This document shows, piece by piece, positions 50,543 through 61,037 of a stretch of 64,000 nucleotides of DNA. Location: positions 4,442,065 through 4,506,064 of the forward strand of contig NZ_CP026604.1 in assembly GCF_003063625.1 (NCBI RefSeq), given 5' to 3'. The translations under genes and the position numbers were made by a program. Position 1 is the first letter of the stretch. Each line of letters begins with the position of its first letter. Source of the DNA: Saccharobesus litoralis (GTDB taxonomy: Bacteria > Pseudomonadota > Gammaproteobacteria > Enterobacterales > Alteromonadaceae). The notes beneath the pieces were generated by a model. It worked only from the letters and a program-made list of their open reading frames with translations. It made no database searches and was not told the DNA's origin.

Positions 50543-51934
50543 TTATTGCCTTGCTGATTGCTCAAGTGACAAGTCAATTGCATCATGACGATTCACGTCG
50601 TTACCATCATTATTTAATGTTCTAAATAAGATAACTCTGGCGATCCCATGGTGTTTACTGCGACCTGCAATCTCAATTAAATATTCACCAGCATGATCAA
50701 AATCAGCATGGATCGCATGCGCATCATTATCACTAGTCCAACCTGCCCATTTCCACTGTGTAACATCACCTGAACGATAAACTTTAAACCAACCATTTTT
50801 ACTCGAACCATGCGGTGCTTTACCAACACACTGATTAGTAACAGGCTTACCATTTGGGCACACTACACTATTCGGTTTGGTCGCATAAAAGTTATCTGCA
50901 TTAATACGCAACCAACTATCATTATGCTCTGTTGGTTGCGTACCATGACCCACAATATTATGCCACTCAACACGATAGGTGCCTGGGTTAGTAATTTTGA
51001 CTTTAATGGGGATAACACCTTGACCCGGTGAATTAAAAGCATCTGCCCCCATCCAAACTAGATACTGCCCACTGGCGGCATTTGTATCTGATTTCACATG
51101 CCATTGTGAAGGGTAATCCGTTTCAGTTAAATTAATAACCACTAACCCTTCTTTTTCAACAAAGGCTTTTTCTTTTTCAGGGATCGGCGGTACAGCACAG
51201 CCAGTGTTATCAACTAAATCCAACTCTTGCGCTACAGTAAACGGACAAGCATCATTGATATTCTCAACACCATCATTATCATTATCTGCTGTTTTGTTCA
51301 AAATACGCGTAACATGAAGACCCGACACTTTGGCTGACCCCAAATTACCTGTAAATTGTATATTCAGCTCCCCATCACTTACAGCAATCAAGTTTGACTG
51401 ATAAACATAAGGTTTATTCGCACCAACCTCTTCAAATATATCAAGGTTGGTCAGTACATTGACACCTTCCATATCAATATCCATTTGACGCTTGCCAGCC
51501 TCACTGTATGTCGTTTCAGCAAAATGAAAAGCGACATAATACTCACCATTGGCAACAGGTAACTTATATCGCATATTGCCTTCACGACTCGTCTGATAAA
51601 AACTGTCAGCTGAAGTATCACTAATTGCTTTAGTTGAGCGCACCATGTTACCACTTGAGTAGTACTGATCTTGCTCGAAACCTTGCTCGCCGACATTCAT
51701 TGCGCCACCGCCAACATTAAGCGCGTGGGCAGTGTATAAAAATTCATTATCTGCCAATATGATCTCGACCTTCTCACTGGGTTGCGCGGTATCAGGCGTT
51801 TCGTTAGTAGGTTGTGACGTTGTGTCGCTGCCACTACCACCACATGCAGATAGCATAATCATTAATGCAAATGCACACGCACTTGTTCTAAATTTATTAG
51901 TCACTTGTTGTTCTTGAGGTGTGTTTAAAGACAT
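50543..51934 (-). CDS. Malectin-domain surface lipoprotein with a second beta-sandwich-like domain
   Basis: 463 residues. A signal with lipobox L-S-A-C (C31), followed by G-G-S-G-S, predicts outer-membrane lipidation. A malectin-like carbohydrate-binding domain is at about 55-211 (L-Y-T-A-H-A-L-N-V-G-G, R-Y-K-L-P-V-A-N-G-E-Y-Y-V-A-F-H-F-A-E, L-H-V-T-R-I). A short calcium-type thrombospondin-3 repeat links the domains (D-N-D-N-D-G-V-E-N-I-N-D-A-C-P-F). A C-terminal region at about 258-455 rich in W and G (P-G-T-Y-R-V-E-W-H-N-I, Y-L-I-E-I-A-G-R-S-K-H-H-G) looks like another glycan-binding fold I cannot name. Position beside GH86 suggests that it binds algal galactan. Confidence 0.78.
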   Translation of the reverse strand: MSLNTPQEQQVTNKFRTSACAFALMIMLSACGGSGSDTTSQPTNETPDTAQPSEKVEIILADNEFLYTAHALNVGGGAMNVGEQGFEQDQYYSSGNMVRSTKAISDTSADSFYQTSREGNMRYKLPVANGEYYVAFHFAETTYSEAGKRQMDIDMEGVNVLTNLDIFEEVGANKPYVYQSNLIAVSDGELNIQFTGNLGSAKVSGLHVTRILNKTADNDNDGVENINDACPFTVAQELDLVDNTGCAVPPIPEKEKAFVEKEGLVVINLTETDYPSQWHVKSDTNAASGQYLVWMGADAFNSPGQGVIPIKVKITNPGTYRVEWHNIVGHGTQPTEHNDSWLRINADNFYATKPNSVVCPNGKPVTNQCVGKAPHGSSKNGWFKVYRSGDVTQWKWAGWTSDNDAHAIHADFDHAGEYLIEIAGRSKHHGIARVILFRTLNNDGNDVNRHDAIDLSLEQSARQ

Positions 51935-52225
51935 AAACCTTCCTTAACTCTATTTTTAATATTTAATGCACAGTTTTATGTATACATTAATTTATAATTA
52001 GAGTTCACATTCTTGCACATCAAATTTTAAATATAAATATGCTTTTTTATATCAATAAATTAACAAATCGTTACACATGTAATAACAAAGTGCGATTAAA
52101 TAATATAAAGTTTAGAGATGGACGGTATTCTAGCGCTAGCAAGACGCGATAGCTGTGCCTGCATGGATAGCAGGTACTTAAGATTTGTCTGGAATAAAAT
52201 TCTGTAGTCTTACTATTTTGGACAG

Positions 52226-52268
52226 GAAAGTTTGCAGGCTTTGCAAGCATAAATGCTCGCCCACAAAA
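52226..52268 (-). repeat. REP element, single unit (43 bp)
   Basis: As at 12713 but one base shorter at the edge. Its right flank (to about 52378) again matches other copies (CGGTA, TACGCTGAATAATTAC). It lies between the malectin lipoprotein and GH86 genes in a 542-base gap that also holds the GH86 terminator. Confidence 0.72.
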
Positions 52269-52390
52269 ACTTGATACTTTAAAACCGGTATTTTCTACAA
52301 AAGTCGGTAGATAAATGATCTTATTCAAAAATATTAAACGATCTACGGCTTATTAATCTCCCTACGCTGAATAATTACTCACTACTTAAT

Positions 52391-52425
52391 AAAAAACCGA
52401 GCCAAAGAAACTTCAGCTCGGTTTT
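52391..52425 (-). terminator. Rho-independent terminator of the GH86 gene
   Basis: AAAACCGAGC pairs with GCTCGGTTTT around a 13-base loop. On the minus strand TTTTTTATTA follows the stem. It is 52 bases past the GH86 stop. Confidence 0.85.
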
Positions 52426-52476
52426 AAAATGGCAATTACAAAATTGTAACTAAAAAAAACAGTGTTTACTTAGCTG

Positions 52477-55400
52477 CTACTCGACAACTTCAATACGAAT
52501 GTTATCTATATAAACATCCATTCCCGTGCCGCCGTTTTGATTAAAGTACAAATCGATACGCGCTTTGTTGTCCAATATTGTCCAATCAACTTGGTCACGG
52601 ACAATTTCAACTGTTTTCCAGGTATCGCCGACATCGAACCAAGTTTCAACACGGCTATCCCATGCGCCTTGCGCAACACTGCGGAACCAACCCGTAATTC
52701 GGCCGTTGTTCGATTTAACATCAAAACTAATTTTGTACTGTTTACCTTGTGCTTGACCTAGATCTTGTGGAGTAATATCTGATGGTAATGTGATACCTGT
52801 GTTAGTGCTACCATCAGCAGTAATATGCAAGCCACTGTTACCTTCAGAGGCTGCATAATCAGCAATACTCATGACAGTGGTGTCGTTATTTTCCCAATAA
52901 CTGACCCAAGGCGTTATATCAGCACTTTCAAAATCACCATTTACATCAGACAAAATATTGGGATCAGGTGTAATATCTTCTAACTTAACGTTATCCAGAT
53001 ACCATTCTTGACCCGCAGTGCGGAAGTTGATTTGCAAGCGCGTACCTGTTGCGGGCCAATCAGCGCCATCAATTTCTTTTTCAACAGTGAACCATTGGTT
53101 TAAGCCACTTGTGCCAAACCAAGGCCCTTGACTGGTGCTCACCCAAGCTTCGGTATTGTTCCACAATTGAGCAAATCCACCTGCCCAACCAGAGCCTGAA
53201 ACACGCTTGATATCATAGCTAAGTTTAAACTTCTTACCCGCTTGCATCATGCCTTCAGGAATATCAGCAACCACTAAACCAACAGCGCCGTCAGTGGTAT
53301 TAATATATAAGCCGTAATCGCCTGAGTTAGCCGCATCAGTTGTTACGTCAACAACACCTGCTGAATCCCAAGCAAATTCCCAATCGGTTAAATCACCCGC
53401 TTCAAAGCCCGTATTTAAACCGGACAAGATAGTACCGTCTTCCAGTATTTCTGGTTCAATAGCAACTATATTGATGCCAGTGACAGAGTGACCATCAACT
53501 GATGTGCGCCAATTACCACCAACATCATGTAAAGCGGCTAATACGCGATAGCCTTCACCCGCCGGAATATCATCATTAAATTCAAGCGAAACCGTTACTT
53601 CACCTTCGCCTGCAGGGACAGTGACTCTGGTGTCTTTCATCCAGCTATTATTAACGTCAAACAAGGATAGAACAACATCACGATCTTCATCGCTTGAATA
53701 AGTCACAGTCGCGGTGATCACATTAGACTGTTCCAATTCAGATAAGTCTGACGTAATAGTGACGGTATTTCTTAAGGTTAATTTGTCTTCAACCGTAATA
53801 TCAGTTGTCGCGACAAATTCACCTTCATATGTTGTTGCGCTAATAACCACAAAGCCAGGAGCAACGGCACCAACTACACCATTTTCATCAACTGTGGCGA
53901 CTGTATTATCGCTGCTAGACCACAATACATATTTGTTACTGGCGTTAGCAGGCAATACATTAGCCGTTAAACGATGAATACCGTCTTTATTAATACTGAC
54001 ATCGACATCTTCAAACTCGATACCTTCGACCGCAGTCGCTTGATACATTTCGTCAGTTTCAACATTTAATACCATTGAACTAACAAAACCTTGGGTATCA
54101 TCGAACGTCACATTAACTGTATTATGCGTTTTTAGGAACTTAGCCGGAACAGGGATCTCGATCACACCAAAGAAATCTTCACGCTCAACTTGATCATAGC
54201 CAGCCCAATCATTTGGCACTTCCACAGCATGGCCATTTACTGTAACAACAGGTTGCTTAGACATGTCATGCTTACGGCTAATCCCCATGCGCAAGCTCAC
54301 TTCGCCTTGACCATCGTTGTAGCCATTTTCAGAGTAATGAAGCATTAAGGCATTGCGTAAAAAGCCGCTACGCTGTACACGCTTTAACATAGCTTTATAT
54401 ACTGGACTATCAGCATAAGCATCACCACGTTTACGCTTTATTTGATTAAAAATATGGTTGTAATTACGCAGAACAAATCGATAAAGCTTAATTAAACGTG
54501 GGTTTAAGTTAGCGACAACATCCGCATCATATTCAATCGAAGTCGCAACACTGTCAGCAAAGCTCAGATCGTCTTGATCGATTTCAACATCAGCAAATTC
54601 GTAAGATAGCGTATTGCCCGCTTCAATCGGTAAAATATGGTTGTCGTTATAGTAACTACGCTCACGCACAACACCCGAGTGAACAATTGGCTCAGCAAAG
54701 GTGTATTCAAGCACTATGGTTTCGTGACCAGCCATCGTTAACTGGGTTGGCGCAATATCAGATGTTTCATCGCTATAAATAGCCGCTTCGTTATAAGGCA
54801 CATCTAAACGCTTGGTACGAACTTGCTCAACTACCTGCCCAGCATCAACAAATGACAAGTCGACTTGTTTAGCATCATCTTCATGGTTGTTTAACGCGAT
54901 ATAGGCTTTATTACCATAGACAAAAGCGTGAACAGCCAAGTCAGGATCGACATTAGTAAAATCAACACGATTACCTTTTACCTCAGACCACAAATGATAA
55001 AACTTGGCTTTTTCTGTTGGTAAATAACCATTCACTTTACCGGCCAAAATTTTATCCGGATCAGGATAAAGAACAGTTGCCGAATAAGGATTATTATTGT
55101 GCGAATCGTAATACCATTTAGCTGCACCCGTAATAAACGGGATCGACGTTAAAATTCGGTCTTCACGCGCTAACAAGCTAAATAAAATATGGTTGTATGA
55201 GCGTAATTCTTGCGAGCTTTTCTCTGGGCTATATTCTTCAGGATAGCCTTGAACAATACCGCCATACTCAGTAACTGCATGAGGTTTGATTGCATCCCAC
55301 TTAACATAGCTATAGGTTTCTTGCAGATCCATAATAGCTTCTGCGTTACTACCAGAGCGGAAATTATCTTGCCCTGTAACGTTAACACCATCATATAAAT

Positions 55401-56163
55401 GAAAAGCAATACCGTCCATATGATCACCGGCAACGTCCATGAACATCTTCATGCGCGACTCCCAATGCGCGAAGTTATTCAGTTCTAATGATGGCCATGC
55501 CGAAGAAAAACCAACAACATTAGTCTCTATACCACGCGCATCGAACTCACGACCAATTTCGGCAAACCAAGTTGCCATATGGCGCTGCATTTCTTCATTT
55601 TTAGCATTATCCCAAGGACCATCAACAAACTCGTGAGCATGCACAAAGGGTTCATTCATTGGCTCGTAAAAAATAGGTCGTTTGTCATCTTCATAAAAAT
55701 ATTGGAAAAAATCAGCAGCCCAACGTGCACCTTCAATCGGATCATTACCTTCAACAATCACATTGTAAGGATGCTCGGTAGCAACACGGCGATTTGAAAT
55801 ATACTTATACTTAGGATTAGCTTTGGCGTTAGCAATACTCACCGCGCCTTGCGCCATGGCTTCTTCGGTAGATGGGTAATTAGCCGTTTTAGCCTGCGCC
55901 ATTGGTCCCCAAAAACCTCGACCAAAATCAGCATTAAGCTCATTCAAAATGTACTTCACATCCATTTCAGCTAAACCTGGAGCGGTTGCTGTACCGTGAA
56001 GATTAAAAAATTTATTACGAGTGAGTTCTGAAACATCACCTATATATTGTTGCTTTGACAAATCAATTGTCACACTGGCTGACTCTGCATTCGCTAAACC
56101 AGTTGCTGTCCCTAAGCTAAGTGCAATTAACGAAGCTATATAGCTTTTACGCGCCTTAACCAT
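52477..56163 (-). CDS. Secreted GH86 beta-agarase/beta-porphyranase, multidomain
   Basis: 1228 residues from the ATG at 56163 (GGTGG site before it; a further ATG six codons upstream lacks a site). A signal peptide spans about 1-26 (ending L-A-N-A). The GH86 catalytic domain (about 35-490) has F-F-N-L-H-G-T-A, probable acid/base E171 in Y-E-P-M-N-E-P-F and probable nucleophile E299 in H-A-V-T-E-Y-G-G. A beta domain (about 495-705), a Big2 domain (about 711-791), an Ig-like domain (about 794-900) and two related C-terminal carbohydrate-binding-like domains (about 906-1064 and 1069-1228) follow. It should hydrolyse beta-1,4 bonds of agarose or porphyran outside the cell; which one is not decidable by eye. 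Confidence 0.9.
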   Translation of the reverse strand: MVKARKSYIASLIALSLGTATGLANAESASVTIDLSKQQYIGDVSELTRNKFFNLHGTATAPGLAEMDVKYILNELNADFGRGFWGPMAQAKTANYPSTEEAMAQGAVSIANAKANPKYKYISNRRVATEHPYNVIVEGNDPIEGARWAADFFQYFYEDDKRPIFYEPMNEPFVHAHEFVDGPWDNAKNEEMQRHMATWFAEIGREFDARGIETNVVGFSSAWPSLELNNFAHWESRMKMFMDVAGDHMDGIAFHLYDGVNVTGQDNFRSGSNAEAIMDLQETYSYVKWDAIKPHAVTEYGGIVQGYPEEYSPEKSSQELRSYNHILFSLLAREDRILTSIPFITGAAKWYYDSHNNNPYSATVLYPDPDKILAGKVNGYLPTEKAKFYHLWSEVKGNRVDFTNVDPDLAVHAFVYGNKAYIALNNHEDDAKQVDLSFVDAGQVVEQVRTKRLDVPYNEAAIYSDETSDIAPTQLTMAGHETIVLEYTFAEPIVHSGVVRERSYYNDNHILPIEAGNTLSYEFADVEIDQDDLSFADSVATSIEYDADVVANLNPRLIKLYRFVLRNYNHIFNQIKRKRGDAYADSPVYKAMLKRVQRSGFLRNALMLHYSENGYNDGQGEVSLRMGISRKHDMSKQPVVTVNGHAVEVPNDWAGYDQVEREDFFGVIEIPVPAKFLKTHNTVNVTFDDTQGFVSSMVLNVETDEMYQATAVEGIEFEDVDVSINKDGIHRLTANVLPANASNKYVLWSSSDNTVATVDENGVVGAVAPGFVVISATTYEGEFVATTDITVEDKLTLRNTVTITSDLSELEQSNVITATVTYSSDEDRDVVLSLFDVNNSWMKDTRVTVPAGEGEVTVSLEFNDDIPAGEGYRVLAALHDVGGNWRTSVDGHSVTGINIVAIEPEILEDGTILSGLNTGFEAGDLTDWEFAWDSAGVVDVTTDAANSGDYGLYINTTDGAVGLVVADIPEGMMQAGKKFKLSYDIKRVSGSGWAGGFAQLWNNTEAWVSTSQGPWFGTSGLNQWFTVEKEIDGADWPATGTRLQINFRTAGQEWYLDNVKLEDITPDPNILSDVNGDFESADITPWVSYWENNDTTVMSIADYAASEGNSGLHITADGSTNTGITLPSDITPQDLGQAQGKQYKISFDVKSNNGRITGWFRSVAQGAWDSRVETWFDVGDTWKTVEIVRDQVDWTILDNKARIDLYFNQNGGTGMDVYIDNIRIEVVE

Positions 56164-56181
56164 TGCCACCACCGTATACAT

Positions 56182-57199
56182 GATAATAATTAATTTATAT
56201 TTAACAGCATGCTTTCACATACAACTCACGAAATAGTATCAGCATCCATCGACTTTTATCAAACAATTTTAAAGTTTTGTTTACATTTACAAATTTATTT
56301 AAATTAGAAAGACACTAATAACAAAAGATCAAATTAAAAGTATAAATATAAAAAACAATAACTTACAAAATTAAGGCAATATAGAAATAGTTCACGAAAA
56401 TTTATTCATCATAATAAATGACGTTACAGCCATCGAACTGTAAAGTTACGTGAACCAAATTCAGAATCGTTAACAACCTTGGAAAATTTAAATAAAAGCA
56501 ACTTTTAACATGAATATCTAGATTATAAAAAATGCCAACACTCCAAGTTAATCCTATTACTAAATAGGGTTAGGGTTTAAGTGCCAGAACAAAAAACGAC
56601 AAATAGATATCAATTATGTAAAAACGCCAGATCGGAAGTTATGCGAAGTGATTAACATTTTCATCACACAAGGCCAGAAAACGCTAAAAAAATGCGAGGA
56701 AAATATTTTTATTGAAAAAAAATCTTCAATGTAATTTGGTAAAAAATAACTATACTTAAGTTAAAAACACCACTAAAAATAACAATTAAAATCCTTATAA
56801 ATCATAGTCTTAATAAAAACCCCATAACGCAAGCATTTGGCTTATTGATAAATTCACTATTCCCTTCTATTCAATTTTTTTAGTTAAAACCATAATTTTA
56901 TATTTAACCATTCTTTACAAAATTAAAACACAATCATAAACTACAGAATATATGAATAATTACTTTCATATACGAACTGTAGTTATTTTGAACAAATATT
57001 GGAGTGGTTACCAATAATTACTATGTTCAATAATCGTGTAACAGCGACTACAACAATAATAAACATCAGCTTTAAAAGCTGAGTTTGAATAAAACAAATA
57101 ATAATAAGTTACGGTTTTGCTATTGGTTGAGTTGGTTACTCACAAGCAAAAACCTTGAAGTGACAATTAATTCTAAGGTGTTAAGAGGAGACCTTATAA
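56182..57199. promoter_or_regulatory. Divergent control region between GH86 and the TonB-dependent receptor
   Basis: 1018 very AT-rich bases with no supported gene. Two nested inverted repeats lie close together before the receptor. CTACAG/CTGTAG encloses TATATGAA/TTCATATA (56941-56982). TTGAACA/TGTTCAA encloses TATTGG/CCAATA, centred near the palindrome TGGTTACCA (56988-57030). An imperfect GGTTTTGCT/AGCAAAAACC stem is at about 57112-57155, and the ribosome site AGAGGAG is at 57185. These could be operators or leader hairpins. No regulator gene is in the window. Confidence 0.5.
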
Positions 57200-60100
57200 A
57201 TGTCCGTTAATTTCAAGTTAAAGCCAATCGCATTGGCTATGATGCCGATCCTATTCGCCGGCACCACCACACTCGCCCTAGCGGCAGAAGAAGATGACAA
57301 AAAGAAACAAGAGGAAGCTGAAACAGAGGTAATCGAAGTTACCGGTTTTAAAGCGAGTGTTCAAAAAGCGCTAAACAGCAAGCGATTTTCAGATACGATC
57401 TCTGATTCTATTCACGCTGAAGATATTGGTAAATCAACTGACCAAAATATCGCTGACGCATTATCTCGTGTTACAGGTATTGCGATTCAAACAGAAGATG
57501 GTGAAGGTACTAAAATTACCGTTCGCGGCGCGAATCCAAACCTTAACCAAATTTCTTTAAACGGTGTCGCGTTAACGAGTGGTGTTAACGACGCATCAGG
57601 TGGAAATGCTAGCGTAGACCAAAGTGTTGATTTAAGTACTATTTCTTCAGATATTTTATCTTCTATTAACGTCGTAAAAACCCCTGCAGCGGATCACGAT
57701 GAAGGTTCGCTTGGTGCTAATGTTATATTGCGCACAGTCAAGCCCTTAAATATCAACAAAGATAAAAGAATTGTCGAGATCCAAGGGCGTTATAACGAGT
57801 TTTCTGAAGATGCCAATAGAAAGTTCTCTGCAACCTTTTCGAAAAAGTTATTAGATGAAACATTTGGTTTCATTGTTACAGTTGCAGATGAAACTCAGAG
57901 TACCCGTAAAGATCAATTAAGTGGCGATTGGTTATCACCATACGTGCCTGTATTTGTTAAAGATGGCGGCGCTACCTCACTGCAAACGGGTGAGCCAACG
58001 AGTGGTGAGTCAATGGCCATTATGCGCAAAACGCTTGGCTATGGAGTAGACTTAAACCAACGTGATCGTGTATCTGCTAACCTAGGTTTACAGTTTGCTC
58101 CAGCAGAAACAACCGATATCCAATTAGATTTAAGCTATTCCAAACAAACACTGCAATACAATAATCATGGTATCAGCGTTTCTAATCCACAACAGCTAAT
58201 TGCCCCCAAAAGTACTGATGTAAATGCCCAATGGGAAGGTACTGGTGATGACAGGGATATTGTAGCTTATGACAATCAGGCTGATTGGTGGACATTAGAC
58301 GAAGAAAACAAAATTCTAGTCAAATCATTAAACCGCGTTTCAACTGGCGCCATGCGTCGAACGCTTGGTGGTAATGAAACTGAAAATAAAGTTGCGTCAT
58401 TAACTATTCATCAACAGCTCACTGATGATTTAACTGTTGATATTCGCGCAGGTTATGCCCAAACCTATTACGAATCATTACCAAACTGGACAATTTCAAC
58501 TAACAACTGGAACTTAATGCCTGTAACAACAAAACAGAATATTCCTGTTGGTGAAGTAGAGCCAGTGGGTTATGACTGTACGGGTGGCACTTGTCAAATG
58601 TCAGTTTCGACCACCCCTATTACTTATGTACCGGGTGGCGTTAACAACAATCAAAGCAATATTGTTAAAGGTGGCTTTATTCCTTATGACCCTCATGCCA
58701 ACCACCTAGGATATACCGCACAATACGATAATGAGCAAACCGATACCAATAAATCGATATTCGTAGACTTTGATTGGGATGTCGATTTTGGCCCAGTCAC
58801 AAAACTAGAGTTTGGTGCTAAATGGTCAAATCGAGTTAAAGATGTTTACACAAACTTTTTACAAGTTAAAGACGGTGATTCAGAAATCCGTTTCGACCAA
58901 GTAACCGGTCAACCTATTCAAGGTCGCTCTCCAGTCAGCATTCGCATGTCAGATATTCTTGATCCAACTGATAGTGGTAAGTTTGCTTTCACAGATTTTA
59001 TGGGTGACTTAACCGATAATAAGCTTGATGAAAATGGTCAACCTTTATATTCGACTGATTTTTTACAAGGCTGGGGCGTATTAGACCCTATTAAAACCTA
59101 CCAAGAAATCTTTGATGTACCTAATAGTGAACTAACCGAAAATGATAAAGCTAGTCGAATCATTGAACTAGATAATCATTCATTATACGGTAAGGTTAAC
59201 TTTGAATTTTTTGATCAACGTTTAACCGGTAACCTTGGTTTACGCTATGTAAAAACCGATGTCAATTCATCTGGTTTTGCCGAGATAAAATACCACGACA
59301 AGGCAAACGTATTTGACCAAACAGCGATGTTTTTTGACTTACAACTTGTCAATCAACAACTTGGTGACTGCCCTTATGTAAGAGAAGGCACTAGCCCATG
59401 GAAAAATCAAGGCGTTAGAATTGATGGCGTAACAGTAGACAACGTCGACCCTGATGGCGATGGCATTATTGGTTCACCTAACGGTGCAACATGGACCAAT
59501 GCTGATGGTTCAACGGGTCAAAATTATTACCCCTGTTTTGAACAAGGTGACCCTGAAGGGGGCGGCTTCTTAGTTAAAGACAATGGTTTACTGAATATTC
59601 CATTTGATGATCAAGGCCAACCTTTAGATCGCTCGCTTTGGGTAAACGAAGTTGACAGTAGTCGAGGTCCTTGGCCATTATATCGCCATGGTGACATCAC
59701 CACTCAAAAGCAATATTCTAAAGCCATTGGAGAGTTATACGGCATTGATCCTAAACAAGTATACGAGCGTGGCTACCAAGCGACTGGTGAGGGTTCCACA
59801 AGCATACTGTTACCAAGCTTAAACTTAAACTATGCAATAAATGACCAGTTCATTGCGCGTTTTGCCGCCTCAAAAACCATGGCGAGGCCTAGGTTTGATT
59901 CTATGCGCCCAGGCTTTAGTATTAATGAATCGACTTGGTGGACATCACCACACCGAGCTACCGTATATAACCCTGGTTTACAGCCTTTAGAATCGGAAAA
60001 TTTAGATCTATCTTTAGAATGGTATTTCAATGAATCGGGCCTAATTTCATTGGCATTGTTCGATAAGCAAATGACCAATTTCGAAGAAAGCGTTAAAGAT

Positions 60101-60964
60101 CATTTCTATTATAAAGATTTAAGAACTGACTATACCAAAACTGACATTAGTTGGGCTGAAATCGCCATGCCTGCAGATGGGGTCGATTCGCTAACGAATA
60201 CCGAATGTATGCCGCATCGTATTATTCAAGATGCATTAAGACAACCAATTACCTTTGAATGCGCGGACTTGTTAACAACTGTTATCCGCAATGGTAAAGG
60301 TGCCACAAGCCAAGGGTTAGAATTTAGCTATAGCCAAAGTTATGATTTCCTACCTGGTGTTTTATCTGGATTGGGCGCCACCTTTAACTATACCTATGCA
60401 GAGTCAGAATCACACATTGAAGAATTATCTGGCTCAGGAAAATTATTACAACCTCTACCACAACAATACACCCCATTACACTCGGCTAACGCGACGATTT
60501 ATTGGGAAAAAAATGGTCATCAATTGCGTTTAGCTAATCGATACAGTGGCGTACAACTATTAAATCGTGGCCTTAATGTAGGTGCTGAATGGAAAGATGC
60601 AACGAATAATCTTGATTTCAGTGCATCTTATAAATTCAATAAAAATCTAACCTTGTCATTCCACGCGTTAAACCTGACGGATGAAGTGTCTAGAACTTTC
60701 TTTACGTCAACCAATATGGTGCTTGATTACTCAAGAAATGATGCAGGCAATTACATCAATGAAGCTGGTGATGTTATTGCACTGGATGACGGGACTCCCG
60801 CTATGTTGAGTCAGATCCTTAGCGACGGCGATATGACTAAGCAGTTACAACCCATAGAACTAAACGAAGGTAATGCCATGACCGACAATGTCGACAAGAG
60901 TAGAACTATTCGTGAATGGAAAACAGGTCGTCAATTCCGTTTAAGCGCTCGTTTCACTTTTTAA
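57200..60964 (+). CDS. TonB-dependent receptor for polysaccharide fragments
   Basis: 1254 residues. A signal peptide (about 1-28, ending A-L-A) is followed by an acidic/lysine segment, then the TonB box region T-E-V-I-E-V-T-G-F at about 42-50. The plug domain (about 55-190) has N-I-A-D-A-L-S-R-V-T-G-I and I-T-V-R-G-A-N-P-N-L-N-Q-I-S-L-N-G. A 22-strand barrel ends R-L-S-A-R-F-T-F with a terminal aromatic. It is at the long end for the family, as is usual for glycan receptors in Alteromonadales. Divergent from GH86 and followed after 73 bases by a surface lipoprotein, so it likely imports agar/porphyran oligosaccharides. Substrate is an inference from context. Confidence 0.92.
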   Translation: MSVNFKLKPIALAMMPILFAGTTTLALAAEEDDKKKQEEAETEVIEVTGFKASVQKALNSKRFSDTISDSIHAEDIGKSTDQNIADALSRVTGIAIQTEDGEGTKITVRGANPNLNQISLNGVALTSGVNDASGGNASVDQSVDLSTISSDILSSINVVKTPAADHDEGSLGANVILRTVKPLNINKDKRIVEIQGRYNEFSEDANRKFSATFSKKLLDETFGFIVTVADETQSTRKDQLSGDWLSPYVPVFVKDGGATSLQTGEPTSGESMAIMRKTLGYGVDLNQRDRVSANLGLQFAPAETTDIQLDLSYSKQTLQYNNHGISVSNPQQLIAPKSTDVNAQWEGTGDDRDIVAYDNQADWWTLDEENKILVKSLNRVSTGAMRRTLGGNETENKVASLTIHQQLTDDLTVDIRAGYAQTYYESLPNWTISTNNWNLMPVTTKQNIPVGEVEPVGYDCTGGTCQMSVSTTPITYVPGGVNNNQSNIVKGGFIPYDPHANHLGYTAQYDNEQTDTNKSIFVDFDWDVDFGPVTKLEFGAKWSNRVKDVYTNFLQVKDGDSEIRFDQVTGQPIQGRSPVSIRMSDILDPTDSGKFAFTDFMGDLTDNKLDENGQPLYSTDFLQGWGVLDPIKTYQEIFDVPNSELTENDKASRIIELDNHSLYGKVNFEFFDQRLTGNLGLRYVKTDVNSSGFAEIKYHDKANVFDQTAMFFDLQLVNQQLGDCPYVREGTSPWKNQGVRIDGVTVDNVDPDGDGIIGSPNGATWTNADGSTGQNYYPCFEQGDPEGGGFLVKDNGLLNIPFDDQGQPLDRSLWVNEVDSSRGPWPLYRHGDITTQKQYSKAIGELYGIDPKQVYERGYQATGEGSTSILLPSLNLNYAINDQFIARFAASKTMARPRFDSMRPGFSINESTWWTSPHRATVYNPGLQPLESENLDLSLEWYFNESGLISLALFDKQMTNFEESVKDHFYYKDLRTDYTKTDISWAEIAMPADGVDSLTNTECMPHRIIQDALRQPITFECADLLTTVIRNGKGATSQGLEFSYSQSYDFLPGVLSGLGATFNYTYAESESHIEELSGSGKLLQPLPQQYTPLHSANATIYWEKNGHQLRLANRYSGVQLLNRGLNVGAEWKDATNNLDFSASYKFNKNLTLSFHALNLTDEVSRTFFTSTNMVLDYSRNDAGNYINEAGDVIALDDGTPAMLSQILSDGDMTKQLQPIELNEGNAMTDNVDKSRTIREWKTGRQFRLSARFTF

Positions 60965-61037
60965 TTAAGTAGCGCAAATAAGCAATTGGAAGCTAGGTTT
61001 ACCTAGCTTGAGCTAAGATTTTTGGAGAATTAGTAAG

